A DNA stretch of 5,569 nt from JAJPJG01 sp034667645. GTDB lineage: Bacteria; Verrucomicrobiota; Verrucomicrobiia; Chthoniobacterales; Chthoniobacteraceae. The notes beneath the pieces are model-generated. The model did no database searches. It was not told where the DNA came from and worked only from the letters and a program-made list of their open reading frames with translations. Both the position numbers and the translations under genes were made by a program. Position 1 is the stretch's first letter; every line of letters starts with the position of its first letter. The DNA lies in contig JAXDQV010000294.1 of the NCBI GenBank assembly GCA_034667645.1, positions 1 to 5,569 of the forward strand. The letters are read 5' to 3'. This document shows positions 1 to 5,569 of this stretch, piece after piece.

Positions 1-66
1 ATGCAGGGTTCGAACCTGCGACTTCTTGCGTGTGAAGCAAGCGCTCTACCACTGAGCTAATCGCGC
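1..66 (-). tRNA. tRNA-Val (anticodon CAC), 3' end cut by the window edge
   Basis: Read on the minus strand, the sequence folds as a tRNA. The 5' acceptor strand is GCGCGAT (66-60), followed by U8-A9, a GCTC/GAGC D stem around an AGTGGTA loop, and an anticodon stem CTTGC/GCAAG enclosing TTCACAC. The anticodon CAC lies at 34-32. A five-base variable loop and a GCAGG/CCTGC T stem with the loop TTCGAAC follow. The last two visible bases (AT) are the first two of the expected 3' acceptor strand ATCGCGC. The remaining acceptor bases, the discriminator and any encoded CCA lie beyond coordinate 1. Anticodon CAC decodes GUG valine codons. The gene is divergent from the exonuclease gene. No integrase or direct repeat marking an attachment site is visible here. 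Confidence 0.95.
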
Positions 67-169
67 CTCGTGGGCGAACGCAGACTCAACACCACTTCGC
101 ACGGCATTTCCAGCACATCACTACAAAATATTTGGCGCCGAATGATTCCCCTGCGGCTAGGGTGGGCTC
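67..169. promoter_or_regulatory. Divergent intergenic region between tRNA-Val and the exonuclease gene
   Basis: These 103 bp separate the tRNA 5' end from the exonuclease start, so they should carry a leftward tRNA promoter and a rightward exonuclease promoter. The only AT-rich patch is around 121-133, including the palindrome AAATATTT (126-133) and a TACAAA that could serve as a poor -10 element. I found no convincing -35 partner at normal spacing on either strand, so no promoter is assigned. Just before the GTG start, AGGG at 159-162 (within AGGGTGGG) is a plausible ribosome-binding site with a 7-nt spacer. Confidence 0.4.
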
Positions 170-1081
170 GTGAAACTGCTGCTCGTGGACGGACATTATT
201 ACGTGTATCGCTCCTTCTTCGCGATCCGTAATCTGAGCAATTCCCGCGGCGAGCCGACGAATGCGATTTACGGTTTCGTGAAAACGCTCCGCCGCATGGT
301 CAAGGATTTGCAGCCGGAACTGGGGGCAGTGATTTGGGATGAGGGACTGCCGGCTCGCCGGACGGAGTTGCAGCCCGCTTACAAGGAGACACGGGCGGAG
401 ATGCCCGAGGAGATGAAGCCGCAACTCTCGTTCATTCAGAAACTGGTGCCGATGATGGGTTTCCAGTCGCTGAGCCTCGCCAACACTGAGGCGGATGATT
501 TAATGGCGTCGTATGCATGCGCGGCGCGGCAAAAAGGGATCGAGGTGATGCTCGCCACAAACGACAAGGATCTCTTCCAGCTCGTGGCCGATGGCGTAAA
601 GGTCTACACGACGAACAAGGCAGATCTCGCGGCGCCGAAGGACACTTTTGCGCTGCTGGATACGGCGTCTGTGGTGAAGAAATGGGGGGTGCCGCCGCAG
701 CAGATCGGTGAAGTGCTGTGCTTGATCGGCGACAGCGTGGACAACATCCCCGGCGTGTCCGGGCTCGGTCCCAAAAACGCCGCGAGCCTGTTGCGGCAAT
801 GCGGCAGTCTTGATTCGCTGCTCGCGGATTTTTCTCAGGTAAAAAACGATCGCATCCGCGAGAAGCTCCAGCTTGCCCGTCCGCAGATTGTGCAGAATCG
901 CGAGATGGTGAAGCTCGACACCGATCTTCCCTTGCCGGTGCCGTTCGGCGAACTCCAAATCTCGCCACGCTACGACGGGTTGATTGAGGCGCTCGCCGGT
1001 TGTGAGTTCAAATCGCTGCTGGAGGAAGTGCGTGCGGAAGCGGCGAAACAGCCGGTCGCGGCGCAGAGGGAATTATTCTGA
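170..1081 (+). CDS. Stand-alone 5'-3' exonuclease (Pol I-type 5' nuclease/FEN family)
   Basis: This 303-residue protein matches the N-terminal 5' nuclease domain of bacterial DNA polymerase I, with no polymerase domain attached. Such enzymes cut 5' flaps and RNA primers during Okazaki-fragment maturation and repair in the cytoplasm. The acidic metal-binding set is present: D7 in LVDGH, D57 in VIWDEG, E107/D109/D110 in TEADDL, D132/D134 in TNDKDL, and D188/D191 in GDSVDNIPG. R14 and a Y-K-E-T-R segment (71-75) also fit. The GDSVDNIPG-GLGPKNA region (187-204) is the helix-three-turn-helix DNA-binding element. The protein ends AAQRELF, consistent with a natural terminus followed by TGA. The GTG start puts LVDG at the family's usual distance from the N terminus and has an AGGG ribosome-binding site. 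It appears monocistronic. A flap-endonuclease role is inferred from family; whether the genome also encodes full-length PolA cannot be seen. Confidence 0.93.
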   Translation: MKLLLVDGHYYVYRSFFAIRNLSNSRGEPTNAIYGFVKTLRRMVKDLQPELGAVIWDEGLPARRTELQPAYKETRAEMPEEMKPQLSFIQKLVPMMGFQSLSLANTEADDLMASYACAARQKGIEVMLATNDKDLFQLVADGVKVYTTNKADLAAPKDTFALLDTASVVKKWGVPPQQIGEVLCLIGDSVDNIPGVSGLGPKNAASLLRQCGSLDSLLADFSQVKNDRIREKLQLARPQIVQNREMVKLDTDLPLPVPFGELQISPRYDGLIEALAGCEFKSLLEEVRAEAAKQPVAAQRELF

Positions 1082-1264
1082 AAAAACGTCGTGGCACGCG
1101 TGCTGCTCATATCAATATTGTCATGAAAGCCCACGTTATACTTCCCAATGCGCGCCGTATCGCCCGCAAAGCCATGCAACCGTCCTGCGATCTTCCGAGA
1201 CTTGCCCTGTTCCTCGAGTTGTTCGTCGAGCGTCCTTCGCAGACGCGCGCACTGAAATAGAAAT
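1082..1264. other. Convergent intergenic region, no confident gene
   Basis: This 183-bp gap lies between the ends of the exonuclease gene (plus) and the nuclease gene (minus). It holds a run of A after the exonuclease stop, the perfect palindromes GCACGCGTGC (1094-1103) and CAATATTG (1113-1120), and an inverted repeat CTCGA/TCGAG (1213-1217, 1226-1230). No hairpin followed by a T tract is present. A 45-codon plus-strand frame starts at ATG 1123 and stops at TAG 1258-1260, but has no ribosome-binding site. The antisense frame in register with it is also open, running on through both flanking genes. Neither translation is one I recognise, so I do not call a gene. Confidence 0.5.
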
Positions 1265-1269
1265 TCAGT
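1251..1269. terminator. Weak AT-rich hairpin at the end of the minus-strand operon
   Basis: ACTGAA (1251-1256) and TTCAGT (1264-1269) form a perfect six-base-pair inverted repeat around a seven-base loop. It covers the TGA stop of the nuclease gene (1265-1267). The stem is short, is half A/T, and has no T tract on either side, so it is a poor intrinsic terminator. It may simply be chance. Confidence 0.2.
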
Positions 1270-1927
1270 AAGACGGTCGTCCCGTCGCCGGCGATGGTGC
1301 GGCGCGTCCGGGAAACATCTTCGCCCACGAATCAGTCGTCTGCACGGGCGCGGCCGCACGCGACCAGCCGCCGAGTCGCTGGCTCTTCGCTTTCGCCTCC
1401 AACGTCCGGAGATGCGCGGCAAACGTCGCCGCTTTGGTGCCATTTGGCAGGATTGCCGGCTGTCCAAAAACGCGTGCGAGGCCGTTGCCGACGAGCAGCT
1501 CTTCCAAAGTCACGTTGTCCAGCATCACGAAGGCGTAGTATCGCGGCAGCCGGCTCTCGCCTCTCGCATCCTGCCATCGGGTAAAAACGGTGAATTCCTT
1601 GGGACCCAGTTTTCCGTGCGTAAATTCCGCGGCGATCTTGCCCAGGCGGATCGCCTGCTCGGGCTTGATGCCGAAGTATGCCGCCTGCTCTTGCACGCGC
1701 TCCGGGAATTGCGCCTCAGTTTCCGGAGTGTCCGTGAAATAGAGCCGGAAGATGAATTCCTTGCCCTTTGCCTTGACGTGAAAACTGTCCCCGTCGTTCG
1801 ACTCGTTCGGCATCAAACGGCAGTGCTCGAGCTTCTCAAAATCGCGCGGCGCTTCGACTGCAGGTGCAGAGACCGCGACCAAAAACGCGCCGAGCGTCGA
1901 GAGAACGAAGAGAGGGAGCTGCTTCAT
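1265..1927 (-). CDS. Secreted staphylococcal-nuclease-like (thermonuclease family) protein
   Basis: The predicted protein is 220 residues. A signal peptide is visible: basic K2, hydrophobic core 4-19, and small residues S20-A26 that offer cleavage sites. A single SNase domain follows. Motif NDGDSFHV (44-51) carries D47, matching nuclease D21. R61 in FIFRLYF matches R35. D66 and E69 in TDTPET match D40 and E43. R129 in PRYYAFV is the likely counterpart of R87. These are the calcium-binding and catalytic residues of the family, which hydrolyses DNA or RNA. Segment 71-110 between DTPET and the next strand looks longer than in the staphylococcal enzyme. The ATG at 1927 is chosen over an in-frame TTG at 1936 because it overlaps the upstream glycosyltransferase stop as ATGA and has AAAGA nine bases upstream. 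Export and activity are inferred. The C-terminal 25 or so residues after GGWS are low-complexity and unassigned. Confidence 0.85.
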   Translation of the reverse strand: MKQLPLFVLSTLGAFLVAVSAPAVEAPRDFEKLEHCRLMPNESNDGDSFHVKAKGKEFIFRLYFTDTPETEAQFPERVQEQAAYFGIKPEQAIRLGKIAAEFTHGKLGPKEFTVFTRWQDARGESRLPRYYAFVMLDNVTLEELLVGNGLARVFGQPAILPNGTKAATFAAHLRTLEAKAKSQRLGGWSRAAAPVQTTDSWAKMFPGRAAPSPATGRPSY

Positions 1928-2616
1928 GGAAGGCAATCTTTAACGCGGTATTTTAGCTGCCGCGAGAGCAGCCAGCGCACCGCAAACATATCGGTAGTCG
2001 CTTTGAAAACGCGGCTGCCAAATTTGTAATTACTCTCGCCGTGAACGCGCGGGCGGTGGTTGACCGGCACCTCGACGAGTCGATAGCCCGCCCCCTTGAT
2101 GAGCGCGGGGATGAAACGGTGCATGCCCTTGAATGGAACGAGCGCCATGCGGCATTCGCGGCGCATCGCCTTCAACGTGCAGCCGGTGTCGCGAACGCCA
2201 TCTTTTGTAAAACGGCTGCGGATGGCGTTTGCGACACGGCTCGAGATTTTTTTCGCGAGGTTGTCGCGGCGTTTTGCGCGATAGCCGCAGACGAGATCCG
2301 CGCCGTTCTCAATTTGCGCGAGCAGCTTTGGGATGTCCGCCGGGTCGTTTTGCAAATCGCCATCGAGCAGGACGATCGTCTCGCCCGTTGCGGCGTGGAC
2401 GCCGGCATACATCGCCGCGCTTTGCCCGGCATTGCGTTCGAATTCCAGCACCCGCACTTCGGGCGTGCGGCGGATCCGCGCGAGCGTCTGATCACGTGAG
2501 CCGTCATCCACGAAAACGATCTCGTGCGGGACGCCGGCGAGAGCGGCGTCCAGTTCACGTTGGAGGTCTTCGATGTTGTCCTGTTCGTTGTAAAGGGGGA
2601 TGACGACGGAAATCAT
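1924..2616 (-). CDS. GT2 family glycosyltransferase, polyprenyl-phosphate sugar synthase-like
   Basis: This 230-residue GT-A fold enzyme resembles dolichyl-phosphate mannose synthase and ArnC-type enzymes. These transfer a sugar from a nucleotide donor to a polyprenyl phosphate at the cytoplasmic membrane face. Visible motifs are VVIPLYNEQDN (4-14), FVDDGSRD (35-42), a DGD metal-binding triad (85-87) followed by LQNDP (88-92), and VRDTGCTLKAMRR (141-153). A basic H-R-P-R-x-H-G-E-S block lies near residue 200. No transmembrane segment follows the catalytic domain, unlike ArnC or GtrB, so the enzyme is probably peripheral. The ATG at 2616 is preferred over an in-frame GTG at 2643: it places MISVVIP at the usual family start and overlaps the upstream stop as ATGA. 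No Shine-Dalgarno motif is visible there, so translational coupling is likely. The sugar cannot be read from the sequence. The pairing with the GT39 gene suggests it supplies that enzyme's lipid-linked donor. Confidence 0.9.
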   Translation of the reverse strand: MISVVIPLYNEQDNIEDLQRELDAALAGVPHEIVFVDDGSRDQTLARIRRTPEVRVLEFERNAGQSAAMYAGVHAATGETIVLLDGDLQNDPADIPKLLAQIENGADLVCGYRAKRRDNLAKKISSRVANAIRSRFTKDGVRDTGCTLKAMRRECRMALVPFKGMHRFIPALIKGAGYRLVEVPVNHRPRVHGESNYKFGSRVFKATTDMFAVRWLLSRQLKYRVKDCLP

Positions 2617-4187
2617 AGCGGCAGGCTGTGGTAATTGTAGCACGCGAAAACGCGCAGCTCGCGCAGCGGGAGTCCGCGGCGGTTCAACTCGAGCAGCGCG
2701 ATCATTTCCACGCGCTCGAAGCCGCTCTTGATCGACGTCGGCGGGCGTTCCTCAGCGCGGTCGGTGATGTAAAGCGCGTTGCGGCCGATAAAGGGATTCA
2801 CGCCCTGCTCCTCCGTGTAATAGGCGTCAGGCCGTTGCACATCAGGCACGGCGACAAATTCCTCGTAGCGCGGCCAGAATGAAAACTCCGTATCCATGCT
2901 CTGCGATTCCGGCGTGTAAACCGGTGGATGTCCCGGCCCCTCCACCCGTTTCTCGGGCAGATAAAAGGAGAGCGTCGCCGCCGTCTGATATTTATTGGCG
3001 ATCAGAAATGCCGGCTTGCCGGTTTGCTGTTCGAACTTCAGCCGCGCTTTCTCGATCCCTTCGGCGCCGCTTTTCCAACCCCGCAGTCGGGAACTCGGAT
3101 CGAGCGCGTAGGACAGAGGGATGCGCACATCGCGCAAAACGTCCGTCCGGATAATGAGCCAGCTCATCAGAATGCCGAGGATCATGCCGCTCATCGCAAA
3201 GCGCGCTTTCCAGCCGCTCGTCTGCGCGGCCTCGTGCCAGATCGCCGTCGCCAGAATGCCGAGGCTTACGAAGGCTGGGGCGGTCCAGTTGGCCTCGCCG
3301 GCCTGCTTGAGCGAGAGGATGAAATACATCACCAGGAGCGGCAGGGCAAACAACAGGAGAAAACGGGGTTTATACTTTGTTTTCGCAGGTCTCCAAGCCC
3401 AGCCGAGCGCCATCATCAGGCTGGCGAACAGCAGCGGTGAGTAAACGCCGAGATGCGCGCCGAGAAAGGAAAACAACTCGCCCGGATGGACGGCGAAGGC
3501 GCTGTTCAAGCCGCCGCGCGCACGCAAGTGCGCCAGCGTGATCCACTCGTTCTGCTGATTCCAGATGATCGGGGGGAGCGTGCATATCGCGAAGGTGGCG
3601 AGCATCGAGTAAAAACCGATGCGTGCAAATTCGCGGCGGTATTTTTGCGTCAGCGCGAGGACCAGAACAACCGACAACAACTGCATCGCGTTCGTGTATT
3701 TGGAGAGGAAACCAAGTCCGATGAGCAGTCCCGTCAGCGCCCACCACCAGGTAAACGCAGGACTTTTCTCGAGCGCCAGCCAGAAGGTAAACAGCGCCGC
3801 GGCCCAGAAGAAGATAGAGAGCGGATCGATCGTCATCACCACCCCGCCGACGTTGAAAATCGGAATGCAGTTCATCGCGAGGACGGTCCAGATCGCGACC
3901 GTTTCACCATAAAGACGGCGCGCGAAGAAAAACAGGATGAGGCTGGTGCCAAGGGCCAGCCACGGCGCGAAAAACCGCACGCCGAATTCGTTCGCGCCGA
4001 ACAACGCCATGCCGGCCTTGATCGTGAAGGCGACCGCTGGGCCCTTGCTGTAATAGCTCAGCGCGGGATGCTGCGCCCATAGGCAGTAGTAGGCCTCGTC
4101 TGGCGATAGTTCATTCAAGCCGATGAGCGCCAGCCGCAGAACCGTCAGCGCGCCGAGGCAGATGAACAACCAGGCCCGCGGGGTCAT
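2613..4187 (-). CDS. GT39/ArnT-like polytopic membrane glycosyltransferase
   Basis: This 524-residue integral membrane protein belongs to the GT-C group that includes protein O-mannosyltransferases and ArnT. These enzymes take a sugar from a polyprenyl-phosphate donor and attach it to a protein, lipid A or glycan outside the cytoplasmic membrane. After a first hydrophobic helix (about 6-24) comes LSPDEAYY (27-34), where D30 and E31 match the catalytic acidic pair of the first external loop. A YYSKGP motif (45-50) then occupies the place of the ArnT E-K-P element. Roughly ten or more hydrophobic segments follow. Residues about 347-524 form a hydrophilic, probably periplasmic tail with a K-Y-Q-x-A-A-x-L-x-F-Y-L-P block. 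ATG 4187 is preferred to starts up to 4262: it forms an ATGA overlap with the phosphatase stop, has AGGGGG four bases upstream, and begins directly at the first membrane helix. The acceptor is unknown. The neighbouring GT2 gene probably makes its donor. Confidence 0.9.
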   Translation of the reverse strand: MTPRAWLFICLGALTVLRLALIGLNELSPDEAYYCLWAQHPALSYYSKGPAVAFTIKAGMALFGANEFGVRFFAPWLALGTSLILFFFARRLYGETVAIWTVLAMNCIPIFNVGGVVMTIDPLSIFFWAAALFTFWLALEKSPAFTWWWALTGLLIGLGFLSKYTNAMQLLSVVLVLALTQKYRREFARIGFYSMLATFAICTLPPIIWNQQNEWITLAHLRARGGLNSAFAVHPGELFSFLGAHLGVYSPLLFASLMMALGWAWRPAKTKYKPRFLLLFALPLLVMYFILSLKQAGEANWTAPAFVSLGILATAIWHEAAQTSGWKARFAMSGMILGILMSWLIIRTDVLRDVRIPLSYALDPSSRLRGWKSGAEGIEKARLKFEQQTGKPAFLIANKYQTAATLSFYLPEKRVEGPGHPPVYTPESQSMDTEFSFWPRYEEFVAVPDVQRPDAYYTEEQGVNPFIGRNALYITDRAEERPPTSIKSGFERVEMIALLELNRRGLPLRELRVFACYNYHSLPL

Positions 4188-4840
4188 GCTTCCCCCTGCG
4201 TGACCAGCCGCGGCATTTTTACGAAAACGTTCGGGGCCAGCCGCGCGCCGCATTTCCGCCAAATCAACTCACACGCAGCGACGACGACCAGGCCGCAGCC
4301 GATGCCGAGTGGCACTGAGGCGGCAATGTCGCTCGGCCAGTGCGCGCCGACGTAAATCCGCGAGTAGCCGACAACCCCCGCGACGATGAACCATATCCAC
4401 CCGCAACGCTTGTAAAACATGGTCAATACAACGGCCGCGGCAAAATTATCGACGGTGTGCGCGGAGGGAAAGGATCGTCCACCGATGACGCCGGGCTCGG
4501 GGCGGGAAAGCGTCGGCTTCGGCTGTAAAAACAAAGCGGCCCAGCGGGGTTTCGTGCGGCGCAAATCAATGCGGCGAACATCGGCCAGGACTTCATGCGG
4601 ACGCGGGCGCAACGCGATTTTTTTCAATGAATTCGCCACGCCGCCGTCTGAGAGTCCTACGGTGAGCCCGAGCACCAGCAACATCAAACGAGCCTTCGCT
4701 CCGCCAAAAATGACCATCAACACCCCCGCCGCGGCGAGCGGCCACATCCAAAAATCGAACGATGACATCAGGGCCATGAAGCGATCAAGCGCGGGACTCG
4801 TCCACTCGCGATTAATCAGAAAAAGAAGCTTTTGCTCCAT
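4184..4840 (-). CDS. PAP2-family membrane phosphatase (lipid phosphatase)
   Basis: The predicted membrane protein has 218 residues and the full phosphatidic acid phosphatase type 2 signature. K73-x6-R80-P81 is motif 1, PSAHT (125-129) with H128 is motif 2, and S160-R161-x5-H167-x3-D171 is motif 3. Members remove phosphate from lipid substrates such as undecaprenyl pyrophosphate, phosphatidylglycerol phosphate or lipid A through a phospho-histidine intermediate. Hydrophobic segments lie near 31-46, 52-68, 133-142, 148-164 and 172-192. Motifs 1 and 2 are separated by a basic, proline-containing loop of about 43 residues that would face the periplasm with the active site. It is the first gene of the four-gene operon, and its stop overlaps the GT39 start. 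ATG 4840 is chosen over an in-frame GTG at 4852; neither has a strong ribosome-binding site, so the start is less certain than for the genes behind it. The context favours carrier-lipid recycling or lipid A dephosphorylation; I cannot choose between them. Confidence 0.9.
   Translation of the reverse strand: MEQKLLFLINREWTSPALDRFMALMSSFDFWMWPLAAAGVLMVIFGGAKARLMLLVLGLTVGLSDGGVANSLKKIALRPRPHEVLADVRRIDLRRTKPRWAALFLQPKPTLSRPEPGVIGGRSFPSAHTVDNFAAAVVLTMFYKRCGWIWFIVAGVVGYSRIYVGAHWPSDIAASVPLGIGCGLVVVAACELIWRKCGARLAPNVFVKMPRLVTQGEA
4192..4197 (-). promoter_or_regulatory. Ribosome-binding site of the GT39 gene
   Basis: On the minus strand AGGGGG sits four bases before ATG 4187. It is the clearest purine-rich Shine-Dalgarno-like motif in the operon. 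It supports the start at 4187 rather than the longer open-frame starts inside the phosphatase gene. Confidence 0.5.
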
Positions 4841-4858
4841 GCCGGGACCCACGAAATT
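4841..4858. promoter_or_regulatory. 18-bp divergent gap between the phosphatase and LolA-like genes
   Basis: The two genes start head-to-head with only 18 bp between the preferred start codons, so at least one promoter must lie inside the opposite coding sequence. On the minus strand CATAAT (4861-4856) differs from the -10 consensus at one base and overlaps the ATG of the LolA-like gene. The nearest -35-like element, TTTACT, would be only 14 bases away, which is too short. The promoter assignment is therefore tentative. Confidence 0.3.
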
Positions 4859-5527
4859 ATGGCGATGTTAAGACAAGTAAAGGCGGGAGTTGGCGCTCTC
4901 GTCGCACTGTATTTGCCCGCGCACGCGATGGCCCAGGATGGTCCGACCGCGCAGCAAATTCTCTTTGAAGTGCGGCAAAATCAGACCGAGCAACACCGCG
5001 AAGTAGAGGGACAATTGCGCGTCGAGGATCGCGTCATGCCGTTTCGCCTGACCTTCAACGGCGAGGAAATCCGCTACGCCTTCACCAACCCGCCGCAGAC
5101 GCTGATCCTGAAGCTCGGCGAGAGCGGTTCGCAGCTTTTTGACCAAACCAAAGGCTCGGCGCAAAAGATCAGTCCGGCGCGGTTCGACGAAAAAGTGCGC
5201 GACACGGACATTGCCTACGAGGATCTCGCGCTTCGGTTTTTGTATTGGCCAAAGGCACGGATCGATGGCGAAGAACTGAAACTGACTCGTCGATGCTGGA
5301 AGTTGCATCTCGAACCCGCGACGCGCACGGAATCAAGTTACGCAGTCGTGCTGCTGTGGGTCGACAAGGAGAGTGGCGCGTTCCTGCAAGCCGAAGCCTA
5401 CGGCGCGGACGGCAAGATTAAAAAACGCTTTAAGATCACGTCTTCGAAACAGATGCGGATTGAGGAACTCTCGGGCTTAAATTCGCGCGACAAATCACCG
5501 ACCTATCTGGAGATTCAGAAGCGATAG
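4859..5527 (+). CDS. Exported LolA-like (outer-membrane lipoprotein-sorting family) protein
   Basis: The predicted precursor has 222 residues. Its N terminus is a typical signal peptide: basic R5-K8, hydrophobic core 9-19, and an A-x-A cleavage site after A25 (AHAMA, then QDG). No lipobox cysteine is present, so the mature form should be soluble periplasmic protein. The rest is a beta-rich domain resembling LolA-like/outer-membrane lipoprotein-sorting proteins. The recognisable block is DTDIAYEDLALRFLYWP (115-131), followed by a conserved-looking R-x-C-W-K-L segment, an LLWVDKESGAFLQAEAY stretch and a K-S-P-T-Y-L-E-I terminus. Such proteins are proposed to carry or sense lipids or lipoproteins; no direct role can be read here. 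Starts at TTG 4832, ATG 4859 and ATG 4865 are possible. ATG 4859 or 4865 gives a normal signal peptide, and I favour 4859 weakly because no ribosome-binding site decides it. Divergent placement beside an envelope glycolipid operon is compatible with an envelope role. Confidence 0.82.
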   Translation: MAMLRQVKAGVGALVALYLPAHAMAQDGPTAQQILFEVRQNQTEQHREVEGQLRVEDRVMPFRLTFNGEEIRYAFTNPPQTLILKLGESGSQLFDQTKGSAQKISPARFDEKVRDTDIAYEDLALRFLYWPKARIDGEELKLTRRCWKLHLEPATRTESSYAVVLLWVDKESGAFLQAEAYGADGKIKKRFKITSSKQMRIEELSGLNSRDKSPTYLEIQKR

Positions 5528-5569
5528 CTCGGGGAAGTTTGCGCCGGGGCAATACTAGCTCTCGCTCTG
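5528..5569. other. Downstream tail, nothing recognised
   Basis: The 42 bases after the TAG stop of the LolA-like gene contain no recognisable terminator hairpin, gene start or repeat. Confidence 0.5.

Noticed and set aside
1..66. tRNA gene as an integration site for a mobile element
   Set aside because: No integrase, attachment-site repeat or shift in base composition is visible near it, and the 3' end that would hold an attachment site is outside the window.
500..958. Minus-strand open frame opposite the exonuclease gene
   Set aside because: The plus strand carries every catalytic motif of a 5' nuclease here, and the antisense product matches no family I know.
1094..1103. Palindrome GCACGCGTGC as a terminator or operator
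   Set aside because: It has no loop and no T tract, and short palindromes like this are expected by chance in GC-rich DNA.
970..1467. Minus-strand open frame running through the end of the nuclease gene, the gap and the end of the exonuclease gene
   Set aside because: Most of it overlaps two confident genes in other frames, and its ends are arginine/serine-rich. Only the part inside the intergenic gap is kept as a low-interest observation.
1412..2029. Plus-strand open frame (205 codons) opposite the nuclease and the end of the GT2 gene
   Set aside because: It spans the junction of two well-supported minus-strand genes and shows no domain motif.
3453..4082. Long plus-strand open frame (209 codons) opposite the GT39 gene
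   Set aside because: It is antisense to a clear membrane protein. Its translation is an R/Q/E-rich low-complexity product typical of reverse-strand reading of GC-rich hydrophobic codons.
4188..4262. N-terminal extension of the GT39 protein to the first possible start
   Set aside because: The extra residues are charged, lie inside the phosphatase gene, and precede a start with an ATGA overlap and a good ribosome-binding site.

Overview
This is a GC-rich, gene-dense bacterial chromosomal window holding one partial tRNA gene and six protein genes. Nothing looks mobile or phage-derived. Protein style (a free-standing 5'-3' exonuclease, a YYSKGP-type GT39 membrane glycosyltransferase, a LolA-like protein with a Y-E-D-L-x-L-R-F-L-Y-W block) recalls Verrucomicrobiota, perhaps Chthoniobacterales-like soil lineages. 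That placement is an impression from family resemblance, not a computed result.

Layout. Positions 1-66 (minus) hold most of a tRNA-Val(CAC) gene whose 3' end lies left of the window. After a 103-bp divergent gap, a GTG-started 5'-3' exonuclease runs rightward (170-1081). A 183-bp convergent gap (1082-1264) follows. A tight leftward operon then fills 1265-4840, in transcription order: PAP2 phosphatase (4840-4184), GT39 polytopic glycosyltransferase (4187-2613), GT2 polyprenyl-phosphate sugar synthase-like enzyme (2616-1924), and a secreted staphylococcal-nuclease-like protein (1927-1265). All three internal junctions are 4-bp ATGA stop/start overlaps, which fixes three start codons well inside the longest open frames. 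Head-to-head with the operon, with 18 bp between the preferred start codons, is a rightward gene for an exported LolA-like protein (4859-5527). The last 42 bases show nothing.

How the genes may work together (inference). GT2 would load a sugar on a polyprenyl-phosphate carrier at the cytoplasmic face. GT39 would move that sugar onto an envelope acceptor at the outer face. PAP2 would remove phosphate from an isoprenoid carrier or lipid A-like lipid. The divergent LolA-like protein belongs to a lipid/lipoprotein-handling fold, so the locus reads as an envelope-modification cluster. The exported nuclease at the operon end is the part that does not obviously belong. The exonuclease and tRNA are an unrelated housekeeping segment.
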